A DNA stretch of 64,000 nucleotides, from NCBI GenBank assembly GCA_023424395.1, contig JAFADY010000010.1:124001-188000 (forward strand). The letters run 5' to 3'. Positions within the stretch are counted from its first letter, which is position 1; every line of letters starts with the position of its first letter. The notes beneath the pieces are model-generated. The model had not been told where the DNA came from. It did no database searches and worked only from the letters and a program-made list of their open reading frames with translations. Source of the DNA: Bacteroidota bacterium (GTDB lineage Bacteria; Bacteroidota; Bacteroidia; Bacteroidales; Dysgonomonadaceae). Of this stretch, positions 45,033 through 54,340 are shown piece after piece. The position numbers and the translations under genes were made by a program.

Positions 45033-46028
45033 ATGAGCCAAGCTGTTGATATTAAAGAATTAAACGAAAGAATTGAGCAGAAGAGCGCTTTCGTACAAAC
45101 CATTTTTACCGGAATGGATAAAGTAATTGTAGGGCAGAAACATTTGGTTGAGTCGCTGCTTATCGGATTGTTGTCCGACGGTCACATTCTACTGGAAGGT
45201 GTTCCGGGACTCGCCAAGACACTCGCTATTAAAACATTGGCTCAGTTGATCGATGCGAAATACAGCCGTGTGCAATTCACGCCCGATTTGTTGCCTGCCG
45301 ACGTGATCGGTACCATGATCTACAGTCAGCGCAACGAGGAGTTCTTGGTAAAACACGGGCCGATTTTTGCTAACTTTATTCTCGCAGACGAAATAAACCG
45401 CGCTCCGGCAAAAGTGCAAAGCGCTCTGCTCGAAGGGATGCAGGAGCGGCAAGTTACTATCGGCGAGCAAACATACAAACTGCCTACGCCGTTTTTGGTA
45501 ATGGCAACTCAAAACCCGATAGAGCAAGAAGGTACGTATCCGCTACCAGAAGCTCAGGTTGACCGTTTCATGCTGAAAGTGATCATCGGATATCCCACCA
45601 AAGAAGAAGAGAAGAGAATTATTCGTCAGAATATTTTCGATCCTGTTACCATTGACCGCCCCGTGGTTTCGACACAAGAAATTTTAGATGCGCGAAAAGT
45701 AGTTCAAGATGTGTACATCGATGAAAAAATTGAGAAATACATCGTGGATATAGTTTTCGCCACCCGTTTCCCCAATCAGTACGGTTTATCGGGAATGAAA
45801 GAAATGATTGGGTTCGGTGCTTCGCCCCGCGCATCCATTAATTTAGCGTTAGCCGCGCGCACATTTGCTTTCATTAAAAGAAGAGGCTACGTAATTCCCG
45901 AAGATATTCGTGCCGTATGCCACGATGTAATGCGGCACAGAATCGGTTTAACATATGAAGCGGAGGCCAACAATATAACTTCAGAAGAGATCATTAGTGA
46001 AATTCTCAACAAAGTTGAAGTGCCGTAA
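45033..46028 (+). CDS. MoxR-family AAA+ ATPase
   Basis: A 331-residue AAA+ protein with Walker A GVPGLAKTLAIKTL near residue 55, Walker B FILADEINRAPAKVQSALLE near residue 115, sensor motifs ATQNPIEQEGTYPLPEAQ and arginine-finger region VDRFMLKV. MoxR ATPases work with vWA proteins as chaperone-like assembly factors. As first gene of a moxR-DUF58-bat cluster it fits the Bacteroidetes aerotolerance operon. The protein is cytosolic. A 67-bp spacer containing an imperfect hairpin separates it from the DUF58 gene. Confidence 0.95.
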   Translation: MSQAVDIKELNERIEQKSAFVQTIFTGMDKVIVGQKHLVESLLIGLLSDGHILLEGVPGLAKTLAIKTLAQLIDAKYSRVQFTPDLLPADVIGTMIYSQRNEEFLVKHGPIFANFILADEINRAPAKVQSALLEGMQERQVTIGEQTYKLPTPFLVMATQNPIEQEGTYPLPEAQVDRFMLKVIIGYPTKEEEKRIIRQNIFDPVTIDRPVVSTQEILDARKVVQDVYIDEKIEKYIVDIVFATRFPNQYGLSGMKEMIGFGASPRASINLALAARTFAFIKRRGYVIPEDIRAVCHDVMRHRIGLTYEAEANNITSEEIISEILNKVEVP

Positions 46029-46042
46029 TTTGCTTTTAGCCA

Positions 46043-46071
46043 TTGGCTATTAGCAACTAGCTAATGGCCAA
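46043..46071. repeat. Imperfect hairpin in the moxR-DUF58 spacer
   Basis: TTGGCTATTAGC (46043-46054) pairs with GCTAATGGCCAA (46060-46071), 12 bp with one G-T wobble and a 5-base loop. The whole spacer is made of near-copies of the words TAGCCATTGGC and GCCAATAGCC. No T-run follows, so termination is unlikely; it may attenuate or stabilise mRNA, or just be low-complexity DNA. Confidence 0.6.
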
Positions 46072-46095
46072 CAGCCAATAGCCAACAGTCATTTT

Positions 46096-46965
46096 ATGGA
46101 AACAGCCGAACTACTAAAAAAAGTACGACAAATTGAGATAAAAGCGCGTGGATTATCGCGGAATATTTTCGCGGGGCAATACCATTCCGCTTTTAAAGGT
46201 CGGGGTATGGCTTTTTCCGAAGTGCGTGAATACCAATACGGAGACGATATCCGTGATATTGATTGGAACGTAACCGCCCGATATAACAAGCCTTTCATAA
46301 AAGTTTTTGAAGAAGAGCGCGAACTTACGGTTATGCTGCTCATCGATGCTTCCGAAAGTTTGGGTTTTGGCTCCTCTAAACAAATCAAACGCGATGTAGT
46401 GGCTGAAATAGCGGCTACGCTGGCCTTTTCGGCCATTCAAAACAATGACAAGATCGGCGTCATTTTCTTTTCCGACAAAATAGAGAAATTTATTCCTCCT
46501 AAGAAAGGAAGAAAGCATATTCTCTTCATTATTCGTGAAATTCTCGGTTTCGAACCCGAGAATTCCGGAACGGAAATAAATCTGGCATTGCGATATTTGA
46601 ATAATGCCATTAAAAAGCGGTGCACGGCTTTCCTTATTTCCGATTTTATCGACGACAAAGATTACAAACAATCGCTTCGCATCGCGAACCGCAAGCATGA
46701 TATAGTTGCCATTCAGGTTTACGACAAATTGAGCACTTATTTGTTGCCTGTGGGCTTGATGAAAATAAAAGACCCCGAAACCGGAAACGAAATGTGGATA
46801 GATACGTCATCCAAAAGCGTCCGTCAAAATTACGCCAATTGGTGGCGGGAGCGCCAAGTTGAAATGGACACCGCTTTCAGGCAAAGCAGTGTAGATAACA
46901 TATCGGTTTCCACCGAAGACGATTATGTAAGAGCGCTGCTGCAACTTTTCCAAAAAAGGAAATAA
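46096..46965 (+). CDS. DUF58 (vWA-like) protein of the Bat operon
   Basis: A 289-residue protein with the DUF58 signature GRGMAFSEVREYQYGDDIRD and DIDWNVTARYNKPFIKVFEE, and a degenerate vWA fold starting LMLLIDASESLGFGSSKQIK (D-x-S-x-S motif present). It is cytosolic and is the usual MoxR partner. It lies between moxR and a BatD-like gene. The family is linked to membrane-protein quality control and aerotolerance, without a defined mechanism. Confidence 0.94.
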   Translation: METAELLKKVRQIEIKARGLSRNIFAGQYHSAFKGRGMAFSEVREYQYGDDIRDIDWNVTARYNKPFIKVFEEERELTVMLLIDASESLGFGSSKQIKRDVVAEIAATLAFSAIQNNDKIGVIFFSDKIEKFIPPKKGRKHILFIIREILGFEPENSGTEINLALRYLNNAIKKRCTAFLISDFIDDKDYKQSLRIANRKHDIVAIQVYDKLSTYLLPVGLMKIKDPETGNEMWIDTSSKSVRQNYANWWRERQVEMDTAFRQSSVDNISVSTEDDYVRALLQLFQKRK

Positions 46966-46986
46966 AGAAGAATCAGAATTAAAAGA

Positions 46987-48015
46987 TTGGAAAATAAAAT
47001 ATTACATATATTGTTGCCGCTTTGTTTGCTGCTGACTATTTCTCAAGGGATATTTTCGCAGCGTGCATCGGTGCAGGCTACCGTGCAACCGACGGAAATA
47101 ATGATAGGCGAACAGGCGCTTATCAACCTGAAAGTAATTGCTCCAAAAGATCAACGGATACAAATTCCTATTTACGAATCGCACATTGTTCCCGGATTAG
47201 AGGTGCTTACCATGCTTCCTCCCGATACAGTTATCGAAAATAATGTGGCTACGATGAATTTTAAGTACGTGGTTACTTCTTTCGATTCCACGTTGTACCA
47301 CGTTCCGTTCATGCCTATTTCCGATGGAACGGACACCATCAAATCCAATTCTTTCGGACTAAAAGTTACCTCTCCAATTTTAAAAGATTCTACGGTGGCT
47401 TATTTGGAGAAATTAAATTCGGGACAAACAGACACCATCGATTTTGAACAACTTCAACTGCACGATATAAAAACCGTTTTAAAACCTCCGTTCGTTTGGA
47501 CCGATTATTTATGGGTGTTGTGGATTTTGTTGGGGGTTCTACTGCTAATTGCTCTTATGGGATTGATAATTTTCCTGATACTCCGCAAGAAGAAAAAAGG
47601 ATATTTCTTTACGCCGCCGCAAGTGGTTCCGCCTCATGTGCGCGCAATCAAGGAATTGGATGCATTGAAATCGGATAAGATATGGCAGCAAGGGCGTGAG
47701 AAAGAATATTATACGCGCATTACCGATATTTTGCGCCGGTATATGCACGAGAGATACAAGATAAACGCGATGGAGATGACATCAGGTGAAATTTTAAACG
47801 AAATCCAGTCGCGATTTGAAGAAGATTCGGTTTACAACAACCTGAAACAGATCTTATCGACATCGGATATGGTGAAATTTGCCAAATACAATCCGTATCC
47901 CGACGAGAACGATCTGAGTTTGGTAAACGCATACTTCTTCGTTAATCAAACAAAAGAACCCGATCCTATTCCCGGCAAAGAGGAAAAGGAAGAAGCGACG
48001 GAAATTAATCAATAG
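46987..48015 (+). CDS. BatD-like single-pass membrane protein of the Bat operon
   Basis: A 342-residue protein starting at TTG (46987), with a signal peptide ending QGIFSQ at about residue 25. An extracytoplasmic beta domain (ATVQPTEIMIGEQALINLKV, then FKYVVTSFDSTLYHVPFMPI) resembles the N-terminal part of BatD. One strong transmembrane segment lies at about 170-198, followed by a helical cytoplasmic domain (YYTRITDILRRYMHERYKIN). This separate gene before batA occurs in other Bacteroidales. No ATG is available upstream or near the signal peptide, so TTG is the best start. It ends 21 bp before the batA start. Confidence 0.85.
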   Translation: MENKILHILLPLCLLLTISQGIFSQRASVQATVQPTEIMIGEQALINLKVIAPKDQRIQIPIYESHIVPGLEVLTMLPPDTVIENNVATMNFKYVVTSFDSTLYHVPFMPISDGTDTIKSNSFGLKVTSPILKDSTVAYLEKLNSGQTDTIDFEQLQLHDIKTVLKPPFVWTDYLWVLWILLGVLLLIALMGLIIFLILRKKKKGYFFTPPQVVPPHVRAIKELDALKSDKIWQQGREKEYYTRITDILRRYMHERYKINAMEMTSGEILNEIQSRFEEDSVYNNLKQILSTSDMVKFAKYNPYPDENDLSLVNAYFFVNQTKEPDPIPGKEEKEEATEINQ

Positions 48016-48036
48016 ATAAAACGATTGTCTAAAAAT

Positions 48037-49020
48037 ATGCAATTCGATAACCCTACATATTTGTATTTATTGCTTATTTTGGTGCCGCTCATCATTTGGT
48101 ACGTGGTGCGTTTATCGAAAACACAGGCATCGTTTACATTGGCTTCCGGACAAGCTTTTCGCGGCAAGCGAAAGAGCTTCAGGGTTTATATGCGGCATTT
48201 GCCTTTTGTGTTGAGAATGGTTGCGATTGCGCTGGTTATTTTGGTGCTTGCACGACCGCAAGCCGTGAATAGTTGGGAAGAATCGGAAACTCAGGGTATC
48301 GATATTATTTTGGCGCTCGACATTTCGGGTTCCATGTTGTCGCAGGATTTGCAGCCAAACCGGTTGGAGGCAGCCAAAAAAGTGGCCGCAGAATTTATCA
48401 CCGACAGGCCGAACGACAATATCGGATTGGTAGTATTTGCAGGGGAGAGTTTCACGCAATGCCCCATGACGACCGATCACAAAGTGTTGTTGAATTTACT
48501 CAGCGACATCGATTTCGGCATAATCGAAGATGGCACAGCCATTGGGTTGGGGTTGGCAAATGCCGTAAATCGGTTGAAAGACAGCGAATCACAATCGCGT
48601 GTGGTTATTTTACTTACCGACGGAACAAATAATCGGGGACAAATTGCGCCGCTCACCGCTGCCGATCTGGCTCGCTCTTACGGAATACGGGCATACACAA
48701 TTGGTGTCGGCACAAAAGGAATGGCCCCAACGCCGGTTCAGACGCCTTTTGGGATGCGTTTGCAAAATATGCCTGTGGATATTGACGAAGGCACGCTCAC
48801 CGAAATCGCTACTTTAACCGGAGGGCAATATTTTCGTGCCGAAGACAACGAAGGATTACGAAACATCTATCAGGAAATAGATGAAATGGAAAAGTATCTC
48901 ATTAATGTACAAAATGTTACCCGCAAACAGGAGCTTTATTTGCCGTTGGCTTTGCTTGCAATGGCATTAATTTCGATCGAACTTATTTTGCGTAGAACAT
49001 GGCTAAGGAATATACCTTGA
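48037..49020 (+). CDS. batA: BatA, membrane-anchored vWA protein
   Basis: A 327-residue protein with two N-terminal hydrophobic segments (LYLLLILVPLIIWYVV and LPFVLRMVAIALVILVLA), a vWA domain with MIDAS motif IDIILALDISGSMLSQD, T in TQCPMTTDH and D in VVILLTDGTNNRGQ, and a C-terminal transmembrane helix (LPLALLAMALISIELIL). vWA domains bind metal and mediate protein interaction. I start at the ATG at 48037 (MQFDNPTYLYL), the usual Bat start; a TTG at 48025 is four codons upstream. batB follows after an 82-bp low-complexity spacer. Confidence 0.94.
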   Translation: MQFDNPTYLYLLLILVPLIIWYVVRLSKTQASFTLASGQAFRGKRKSFRVYMRHLPFVLRMVAIALVILVLARPQAVNSWEESETQGIDIILALDISGSMLSQDLQPNRLEAAKKVAAEFITDRPNDNIGLVVFAGESFTQCPMTTDHKVLLNLLSDIDFGIIEDGTAIGLGLANAVNRLKDSESQSRVVILLTDGTNNRGQIAPLTAADLARSYGIRAYTIGVGTKGMAPTPVQTPFGMRLQNMPVDIDEGTLTEIATLTGGQYFRAEDNEGLRNIYQEIDEMEKYLINVQNVTRKQELYLPLALLAMALISIELILRRTWLRNIP

Positions 49021-49102
49021 TGAGTTATAAGTGAAGAGTATTGAGTGATGAGAAAATATGAAATTATAATAGGAATCTAGTCCTCACGGGGATGCACGGG
49101 TT

Positions 49103-50125
49103 ATGTTTAGATTTGAGAATCCGGAATATCTGTTTTTGTTTATCGCACTGCCTTTTGTGGTAGCGTTATACATATATTTGAACATCAGGAAAAAGAACGA
49201 TGTGAAAAAACTCGGTGTGTTATCTACGCTAAAAAAGATGATGCCCGAACTCTCTTTAAAACGTTCCTACCTGAAATTTTGGCTTATTTTTGCTGCGCTT
49301 TGCGCAGGCATTATCATGCTTGCGCGTCCGCAATTCGGCACGAAAGTGGAGAATGTGGAGAAAGAGGGCATCGAATTGGTTATTGCCATAGACGTTTCCA
49401 ATTCCATGCTTGCGCGAGATGTGTCGCCCGATAGGTTATCGAGGGCAAAGCAAATTCTTTCGAGGCTGATTGATGTGCGTAAAAACGACAAAGTGGCGCT
49501 CATTGTATTTGCCGGAGAAGCATACGTGCAGATGCCGCTCACGATGGATACACAATCGGCAAAGATATTCCTGAATTCCATTGATCCGAGCCTCGTTCCC
49601 GTTCAGGGTACCGCCATTGAGCAAGCCATCGGCTTAGGGTTAAGTTCCTTCTCAAGCGAAAAAGATGTTGACAAAGCCATTGTTTTAATTACCGATGGCG
49701 AAGATCATGAAGGTAATGCTATGGAAGCTGCAAAAGCCGCTGCAGACCAAGGAGTCATGGTTAATGTAATCGGTATCGGTTCAACCGAAGGTTCACCCGT
49801 TCCTGAAAATGCTTACAGCAACAACTTCAAAACCGATAACGACGGCAACGTGGTTATGTCGCGTTTGAACGAGGAAATGGCTAAGGAAATCGCGCAAAAC
49901 GGAAAAGGCCTTTATGTGCAGGCGGATAACACCAATACGGCTATCCGCGCTTTGGAAACAGAATTAAATGAGTTGGAAACCAAAACATCTTCAACGCTTT
50001 CCTATTCGGAATACGATGAAAAGTTTCCTATTTTTGCATGGATTCTGTTATTGATCCTTATCATCGAGTTTTTAATTTACGATAAGAAAAACCCGTTGTT
50101 TAAAAATATCCGGTTATTCAAATGA
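49103..50125 (+). CDS. batB: BatB, membrane-anchored vWA protein
   Basis: A 340-residue paralogue of BatA starting MFRFENPEYLFLFIALPF, with a second hydrophobic segment (FWLIFAALCAGIIMLA), MIDAS motif LVIAIDVSNSMLARD, IVLITDGEDHEG and a C-terminal membrane helix (FAWILLLILIIEFLIY). BatA and BatB are thought to form a membrane complex. Its stop overlaps the batC start by 4 bp (ATGA), so the two are translationally coupled. Confidence 0.94.
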   Translation: MFRFENPEYLFLFIALPFVVALYIYLNIRKKNDVKKLGVLSTLKKMMPELSLKRSYLKFWLIFAALCAGIIMLARPQFGTKVENVEKEGIELVIAIDVSNSMLARDVSPDRLSRAKQILSRLIDVRKNDKVALIVFAGEAYVQMPLTMDTQSAKIFLNSIDPSLVPVQGTAIEQAIGLGLSSFSSEKDVDKAIVLITDGEDHEGNAMEAAKAAADQGVMVNVIGIGSTEGSPVPENAYSNNFKTDNDGNVVMSRLNEEMAKEIAQNGKGLYVQADNTNTAIRALETELNELETKTSSTLSYSEYDEKFPIFAWILLLILIIEFLIYDKKNPLFKNIRLFK

Positions 50126-50835
50126 AATTTAAGATATTTAAATACATGCTTTTGCTTTTAGCGGTTATGCTTCCCTTAGCATTATCGGCACAGAAAGAGG
50201 TGCGCAAAAACGTGCGAAAAGGAAATAAAGCCTATCAGCAACAAAAGTTTTCGCAAGCCTTCACCTTTTACAACGATGCTTTAACCGTGAATCCCGCTTC
50301 TCCCGAAGCGAACTATAATACAGCCAATACGTTATATAAACAAAAAGAATGGGATAAAGCCGTTGAGCAATACAACCGTTACTTGGCAACCGAGCAGCAA
50401 GACCCTGTAAAAATGTCTGCCGCGTGGCACAATATCGGGAACAGCATGTTGCAGAAAAAAGAGCTTCAAAAATCGATGGAAGCGTACAAAATGGCGCTGA
50501 GGCTTAATCCGCAAGACGAAGAAACCCGATATAATTTGGCGGTAGTTCAGAAAATGCTTCAGGATCAGAGTGAGGATCAGCAGCAAGACCAGCAACAGAA
50601 TGAAGATGAGGGCAACCAAGATCAGGAGCAAAATCCGCAAGGCGGCGATCAAGACCAACCTCAAAGGCCGGAAGAATCCCAAGAACCCGAACAAATGTCG
50701 CGAGATAACGCCCGGCAAATGCTTCAGGCAATAGAGCAGGACGAACGCGAAACGCAGGAAAAAGTAAACAGAATGAAGGCGGAAGAGCGTAGGCAGCAAG
50801 CTGAAGACAACAGAAGAAACAACAAAGATTGGTAA
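50122..50835 (+). CDS. batC: BatC, exported TPR protein
   Basis: A 237-residue protein with a signal peptide ending ALSAQ at about residue 23, three TPR-like repeats (GNKAYQQQKFSQAFTFYNDA, ANTLYKQKEWDKAVEQYNRY, GNSMLQKKELQKSMEAYKMA) and a long Gln/Asp/Glu-rich low-complexity tail. The TPR region would bind Bat partners in the periplasm. It overlaps batB by 4 bp; a 43-bp low-complexity spacer precedes batD. Confidence 0.92.
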   Translation: MKFKIFKYMLLLLAVMLPLALSAQKEVRKNVRKGNKAYQQQKFSQAFTFYNDALTVNPASPEANYNTANTLYKQKEWDKAVEQYNRYLATEQQDPVKMSAAWHNIGNSMLQKKELQKSMEAYKMALRLNPQDEETRYNLAVVQKMLQDQSEDQQQDQQQNEDEGNQDQEQNPQGGDQDQPQRPEESQEPEQMSRDNARQMLQAIEQDERETQEKVNRMKAEERRQQAEDNRRNNKDW

Positions 50836-50878
50836 TACGAACAAATTTACGAATGACGATTTTAGATTTACGATTTAA

Positions 50879-52738
50879 ATGAGATGTTTTTTAGATAAAT
50901 ATAGAATTTTATTCCCTTTTCTTCTCTTGCTTTTGAGCGGAACAATTGCAATTCAAGCGCAGGTTACATTCAGGGCATCGGCGCCTGCGGGTGTGGTAAA
51001 AGGGGAGCAATTCAGATTGAGCTACACGCTCAACAAAGAAGGCAAAGAACTTCGTTTACCCGATCTGAAAGGTTTCGATGTGCTTTTCGGCCCATCCACT
51101 TCCAGGAGTTACAGCCAAAGCACCGTTAACGGAAAAACAACCTCCGAAAGCTCCGTAACTTATACCTATATTCTTGTCGGACAAGAAGAAGGCACTTTCA
51201 CGATCCCCGCTGCAAGCATTGAGGTAGATGGAAGTAATTACCGATCGAATTCCATACAAATAAAAGTATTGCCTCCCGACCAGGGCGGTCGCAACAACCA
51301 ACAGCAGGGCGGAAGCAGTTCCGGTTCACAGCAACAATCTTCGGGTGCGGCTTCGCCGAATGTATCTGCAAGCGATGCGTTCATTCGTGCCATAGTTTCA
51401 AAAAACAGCGTTTACGAACAAGAAGGTTTTACGGTAACTTTCAGGTTGTACACAACGCTGAATATTGTGGATATCGGACGGATCGAGTTCCCTGAATTCG
51501 AAGGTTTCATGGTTGAAGAAGTGGATGTCCCTACCAATCAAGCGCGTGTTGAACGATACAACGGACGAAACTATTCCACCGCCGATCTGCGTAAAACCAT
51601 TCTTTTCCCGCAGCGGTCGGGCAGGATGACTATTCCAAGCGGGCGCTTGGAAATGGTTTTCTCGGTGCCGTCGGGAAAACGCGTAAGTACGTTCTTCGGC
51701 ACACAGGAAGTAATGGCCGACGTGAAAAAAGGGCTCGTTACCAATCCCATTTCCATCAATGTAAAAGCGCTTCCGGAAGGAAAACCCGAGAACTTTTCGA
51801 ATGCCGTAGGCACGTTTACTTTCAAACCATCCATCAATACGCAGCAAACAAGAGCCAACGACCCGGTTACGATAACTCTTGAAATATCGGGGACGGGCAA
51901 CTTGAAACTCATACAGAACCCCGAAGTGAAGTTTCACACAAACTTTGAATTATACGACCCAACAATCGATAACAGTTTTCAAGTTACGACCAACGGACTG
52001 ACAGGAACAAGAAAAATAGAATATCTCGCTATTCCCCGATACGAAGGGAATTACAGCATTCCCCCCATCGAATTTAATTATTTCGATCTGAACACGAACT
52101 CATACAGAACCGCTAACTCGCCCCAATACAATCTGCAGATCGCCAAAGGCGATCCGAGTAAAGCATCGGCAAACAGTTACGTCAATCAGCAAAATGTAGA
52201 GGTTGAGCAAGATATTCGCTACCTGAAATTGGACGAGCCGCAATTCCAATCTAAGGGTAATTTCTTCGTCGGATCGTTGCCTTATTGGTTGTGGTATTTC
52301 ATTCCGATCGTCCTTTTAATTGCACTTTACATTTTCAACAGAAAGCGCGTGAAAGAAAATGCCAATGTGGCATTGATGCGGACCAAGAAAGCCAACAAAA
52401 TGGCGATCAAAAGGTTGAAAGTGGCCGAGAAATACTTGAAAGAGCACAACAAAGAACGGTTTTACGACGAGGTGCTCAGAGCGTTGTGGGGATATTTCAG
52501 CGATAAACTCTCCATTCCGGTGGCCAATTTAACGAAGGACAATATCGGAGCGGAGTTGTCCAATTACGGAATTGACGACACGCTTATCAACAGGTTCATG
52601 CACATACTCAATACTTGCGAGTTTGCCCGATACGCTCCTACGGAGAGTGATGCCGCTATGGACAACATTTATAACGAAACGGTTGACGCCATCGGCGAAA
52701 TGGAAAATAAACTCAAAAGTCGCAACAACAAAAAATAA
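50879..52738 (+). CDS. batD: BatD, large exported membrane protein
   Basis: A 619-residue protein with a signal peptide ending AIQAQ at about residue 30. Repeated extracytoplasmic beta domains include FRASAPAGVVKGEQFRLSYT, KVLPPDQGG and NDPVTITLEISGTGNLKLIQ, separated by a Gln/Gly/Ser-rich linker at about 135-160. A transmembrane segment (about 465-485; YWLWYFIPIVLLIALYIF) precedes a helical cytoplasmic end. Length and layout match BatD (oxygen tolerance family). It lies 8 bp before batE. Confidence 0.93.
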   Translation: MRCFLDKYRILFPFLLLLLSGTIAIQAQVTFRASAPAGVVKGEQFRLSYTLNKEGKELRLPDLKGFDVLFGPSTSRSYSQSTVNGKTTSESSVTYTYILVGQEEGTFTIPAASIEVDGSNYRSNSIQIKVLPPDQGGRNNQQQGGSSSGSQQQSSGAASPNVSASDAFIRAIVSKNSVYEQEGFTVTFRLYTTLNIVDIGRIEFPEFEGFMVEEVDVPTNQARVERYNGRNYSTADLRKTILFPQRSGRMTIPSGRLEMVFSVPSGKRVSTFFGTQEVMADVKKGLVTNPISINVKALPEGKPENFSNAVGTFTFKPSINTQQTRANDPVTITLEISGTGNLKLIQNPEVKFHTNFELYDPTIDNSFQVTTNGLTGTRKIEYLAIPRYEGNYSIPPIEFNYFDLNTNSYRTANSPQYNLQIAKGDPSKASANSYVNQQNVEVEQDIRYLKLDEPQFQSKGNFFVGSLPYWLWYFIPIVLLIALYIFNRKRVKENANVALMRTKKANKMAIKRLKVAEKYLKEHNKERFYDEVLRALWGYFSDKLSIPVANLTKDNIGAELSNYGIDDTLINRFMHILNTCEFARYAPTESDAAMDNIYNETVDAIGEMENKLKSRNNKK

Positions 52739-52746
52739 CGTTCAAC

Positions 52747-53511
52747 ATGAAGAAATTCAGATACATATTTTCCGTTATCCTTTTAGCAATGAGTTTAATG
52801 CTTAGCGCGCAAACAACTGCCGAGACAGCGTTGGAAGCCTACCGAAGTGAAGATTACAAGCAAAGTATAGAACTTTACGAAAGGGTTGTGGCGCAAGGCT
52901 TATCGGAGAACAGAGAGTCGGCAGAGATTTATTACAACTTGGGGAACGCTTATTTCCGCAACGGCGAAACAGCCAAAGCCATTTTAAATTACGAACGCGC
53001 TTTGTTACTCAATCCGGGCGATAGCGATACGAGGCACAACTTGCGTTTCGCACGCACCCGAATAGAAGACAAGATAGACACATCCGATAGTTTTTTCCTC
53101 ACCAATTGGATCAACGGATTACAGAATGCCTTCAATTCAAACACGTGGGCTTCTGCAGCCATCGGGCTTTTTCTTCTTTTTCTGGCATGTGTGGCTACTT
53201 TTCTTTTTGTAAGAGTATTGTGGCTGAGGAAAACGGCTTTCTACACGGGTATCGTTTTGCTGGTGTTGGTAATTGTGGCCAACGCTTTTTCGTTCAGGCA
53301 AAAAGACAGCCGTGTCCACAGAAATACGGCTATTGTAATGGCTGCCTCGGCTTCGATTATGAATTCACCCGATGCAAACAGCCGCGAATTATTCCGCCTC
53401 CACGAAGGTACCAAAGTAAAACTCAACAAAACCGACGGCAATTGGTACGAAATAGAGATTGCCAACGGCAGTGTGGGCTGGACTTCCAAAGAAAACATCG
53501 AAATTATATGA
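52747..53511 (+). CDS. batE: BatE, TPR protein with C-terminal SH3-like domain
   Basis: A 254-residue protein with a signal peptide ending MLSAQ, two TPRs (LEAYRSEDYKQSIELYERVV and YYNLGNAYFRNGETAKAILN), two transmembrane segments (about 135-185) and a bacterial SH3-like tail (LFRLHEGTKVKLNKTDGNWY, then NGSVGWTSKENIEII). The order TPR, membrane, SH3 matches BatE. The last codons overlap the PAP2 gene start (ATGA), giving translational coupling. Confidence 0.92.
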   Translation: MKKFRYIFSVILLAMSLMLSAQTTAETALEAYRSEDYKQSIELYERVVAQGLSENRESAEIYYNLGNAYFRNGETAKAILNYERALLLNPGDSDTRHNLRFARTRIEDKIDTSDSFFLTNWINGLQNAFNSNTWASAAIGLFLLFLACVATFLFVRVLWLRKTAFYTGIVLLVLVIVANAFSFRQKDSRVHRNTAIVMAASASIMNSPDANSRELFRLHEGTKVKLNKTDGNWYEIEIANGSVGWTSKENIEII

Positions 53512-54209
53512 AAGAATCGGTGGAGCAACTGCTCCCGATGGAGCGCGGCCTGTTTTTCGCACTAAACGGAAGCGATTCCGTATTTCTCGACAACATTATG
53601 TGGACATTTACAGGAAGGTACGTGTGGATATTGCTTTTTCTGTTTCTTATTTTCATGTTCTTCCACAAAGTATCGGCAAAAGAAGGCATCCTTGCCACGC
53701 TCATGTTTGTTGTGTTGTTTGTTTTGTGCGATCAGGTTTCGTCATCCCTTATAAAACCGCTGTTTGAGCGGTTACGCCCAACGCATCATCCCGATTTCGG
53801 AAATCTGGTAGATACTGTAAACGGATATCGGGGCGGCAGATACGGCTTCGTGTCGGGGCACGCGACAAACAGTTTCGGGCTGGCGGTTTTCTTATCGCTT
53901 CTTTTCAGAAACCGTTGGGTAACGGTTCCCGTACTTGTGTGGGCAGTCATCAACAGCTATTCCCGCATTTATTTGGGCGTACATTTCATTTCCGATATTA
54001 TCGGCGGCGCCATTGTGGGGTGGCTCATCGGATTGCTTGTTTACGAATTATATGTATGGATACGTTATCGGTTTTACAAAATCCCTCAAATGAGTAAAAG
54101 AGAATCGGTATATCCCTTTCAAAGCGGTAAAACAACAGGGTTGTTTATAACCTCGTATATGCTATTGATAATAATTTTCAGCCAATTTTTAGCAACATTA
54201 CCGCACTAA
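53508..54209 (+). CDS. PAP2-family membrane phosphatase
   Basis: A 233-residue polytopic protein with the three PAP2 motifs: KPLFERLRPTHHPD, YGFVSGHATNSFG and SRIYLGVHFISDIIGG. Such enzymes dephosphorylate undecaprenyl pyrophosphate, lipid A or phosphatidyl lipids; the exact substrate is not determined. The frame remains open upstream of 53508 within batE, but the ATG overlapping the batE stop is the natural start. Coupling to batE makes it the last gene of the Bat transcript, as seen in other Bacteroidetes (from memory). Confidence 0.92.
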   Translation: MKESVEQLLPMERGLFFALNGSDSVFLDNIMWTFTGRYVWILLFLFLIFMFFHKVSAKEGILATLMFVVLFVLCDQVSSSLIKPLFERLRPTHHPDFGNLVDTVNGYRGGRYGFVSGHATNSFGLAVFLSLLFRNRWVTVPVLVWAVINSYSRIYLGVHFISDIIGGAIVGWLIGLLVYELYVWIRYRFYKIPQMSKRESVYPFQSGKTTGLFITSYMLLIIIFSQFLATLPH

Positions 54210-54244
54210 TCGACGTTCTGTTTACAGAGCGAAACATTTTCGTA

Positions 54245-54281
54245 AATATTTTAGATAAAAATTGGTATTATCTAAAATATT
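54245..54281. promoter_or_regulatory. Perfect palindrome (operator candidate) over the HTH-gene promoter
   Basis: AATATTTTAGATAA (54245-54258) and its exact complement TTATCTAAAATATT (54268-54281) form 14-bp arms around a 9-bp spacer. The spacer contains TTGG (54262-54265), which pairs as a -33 element with TATGTTTA (54285-54292) at a 19-bp gap, near the Bacteroidetes promoter form. A repressor bound here would cover the -33 box. There is no GC-rich stem or T-run, so it is not a typical terminator. Confidence 0.7.
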
Positions 54282-54340
54282 GCGTATGTTTATGGCTGAT
54301 TTTATTAATGGAATTATTAATCAATAAAAATTAACTAGCC

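Noticed and set aside
53106..53507. 134-codon upstream extension of the PAP2 frame
   Set aside because: It lies wholly inside batE in another frame with cysteine- and arginine-rich shadow composition; the coupled ATG at 53508 fits the family.
53137..53528. Minus-strand frames inside batE
   Set aside because: These are shadows of batE codons without recognisable domains.
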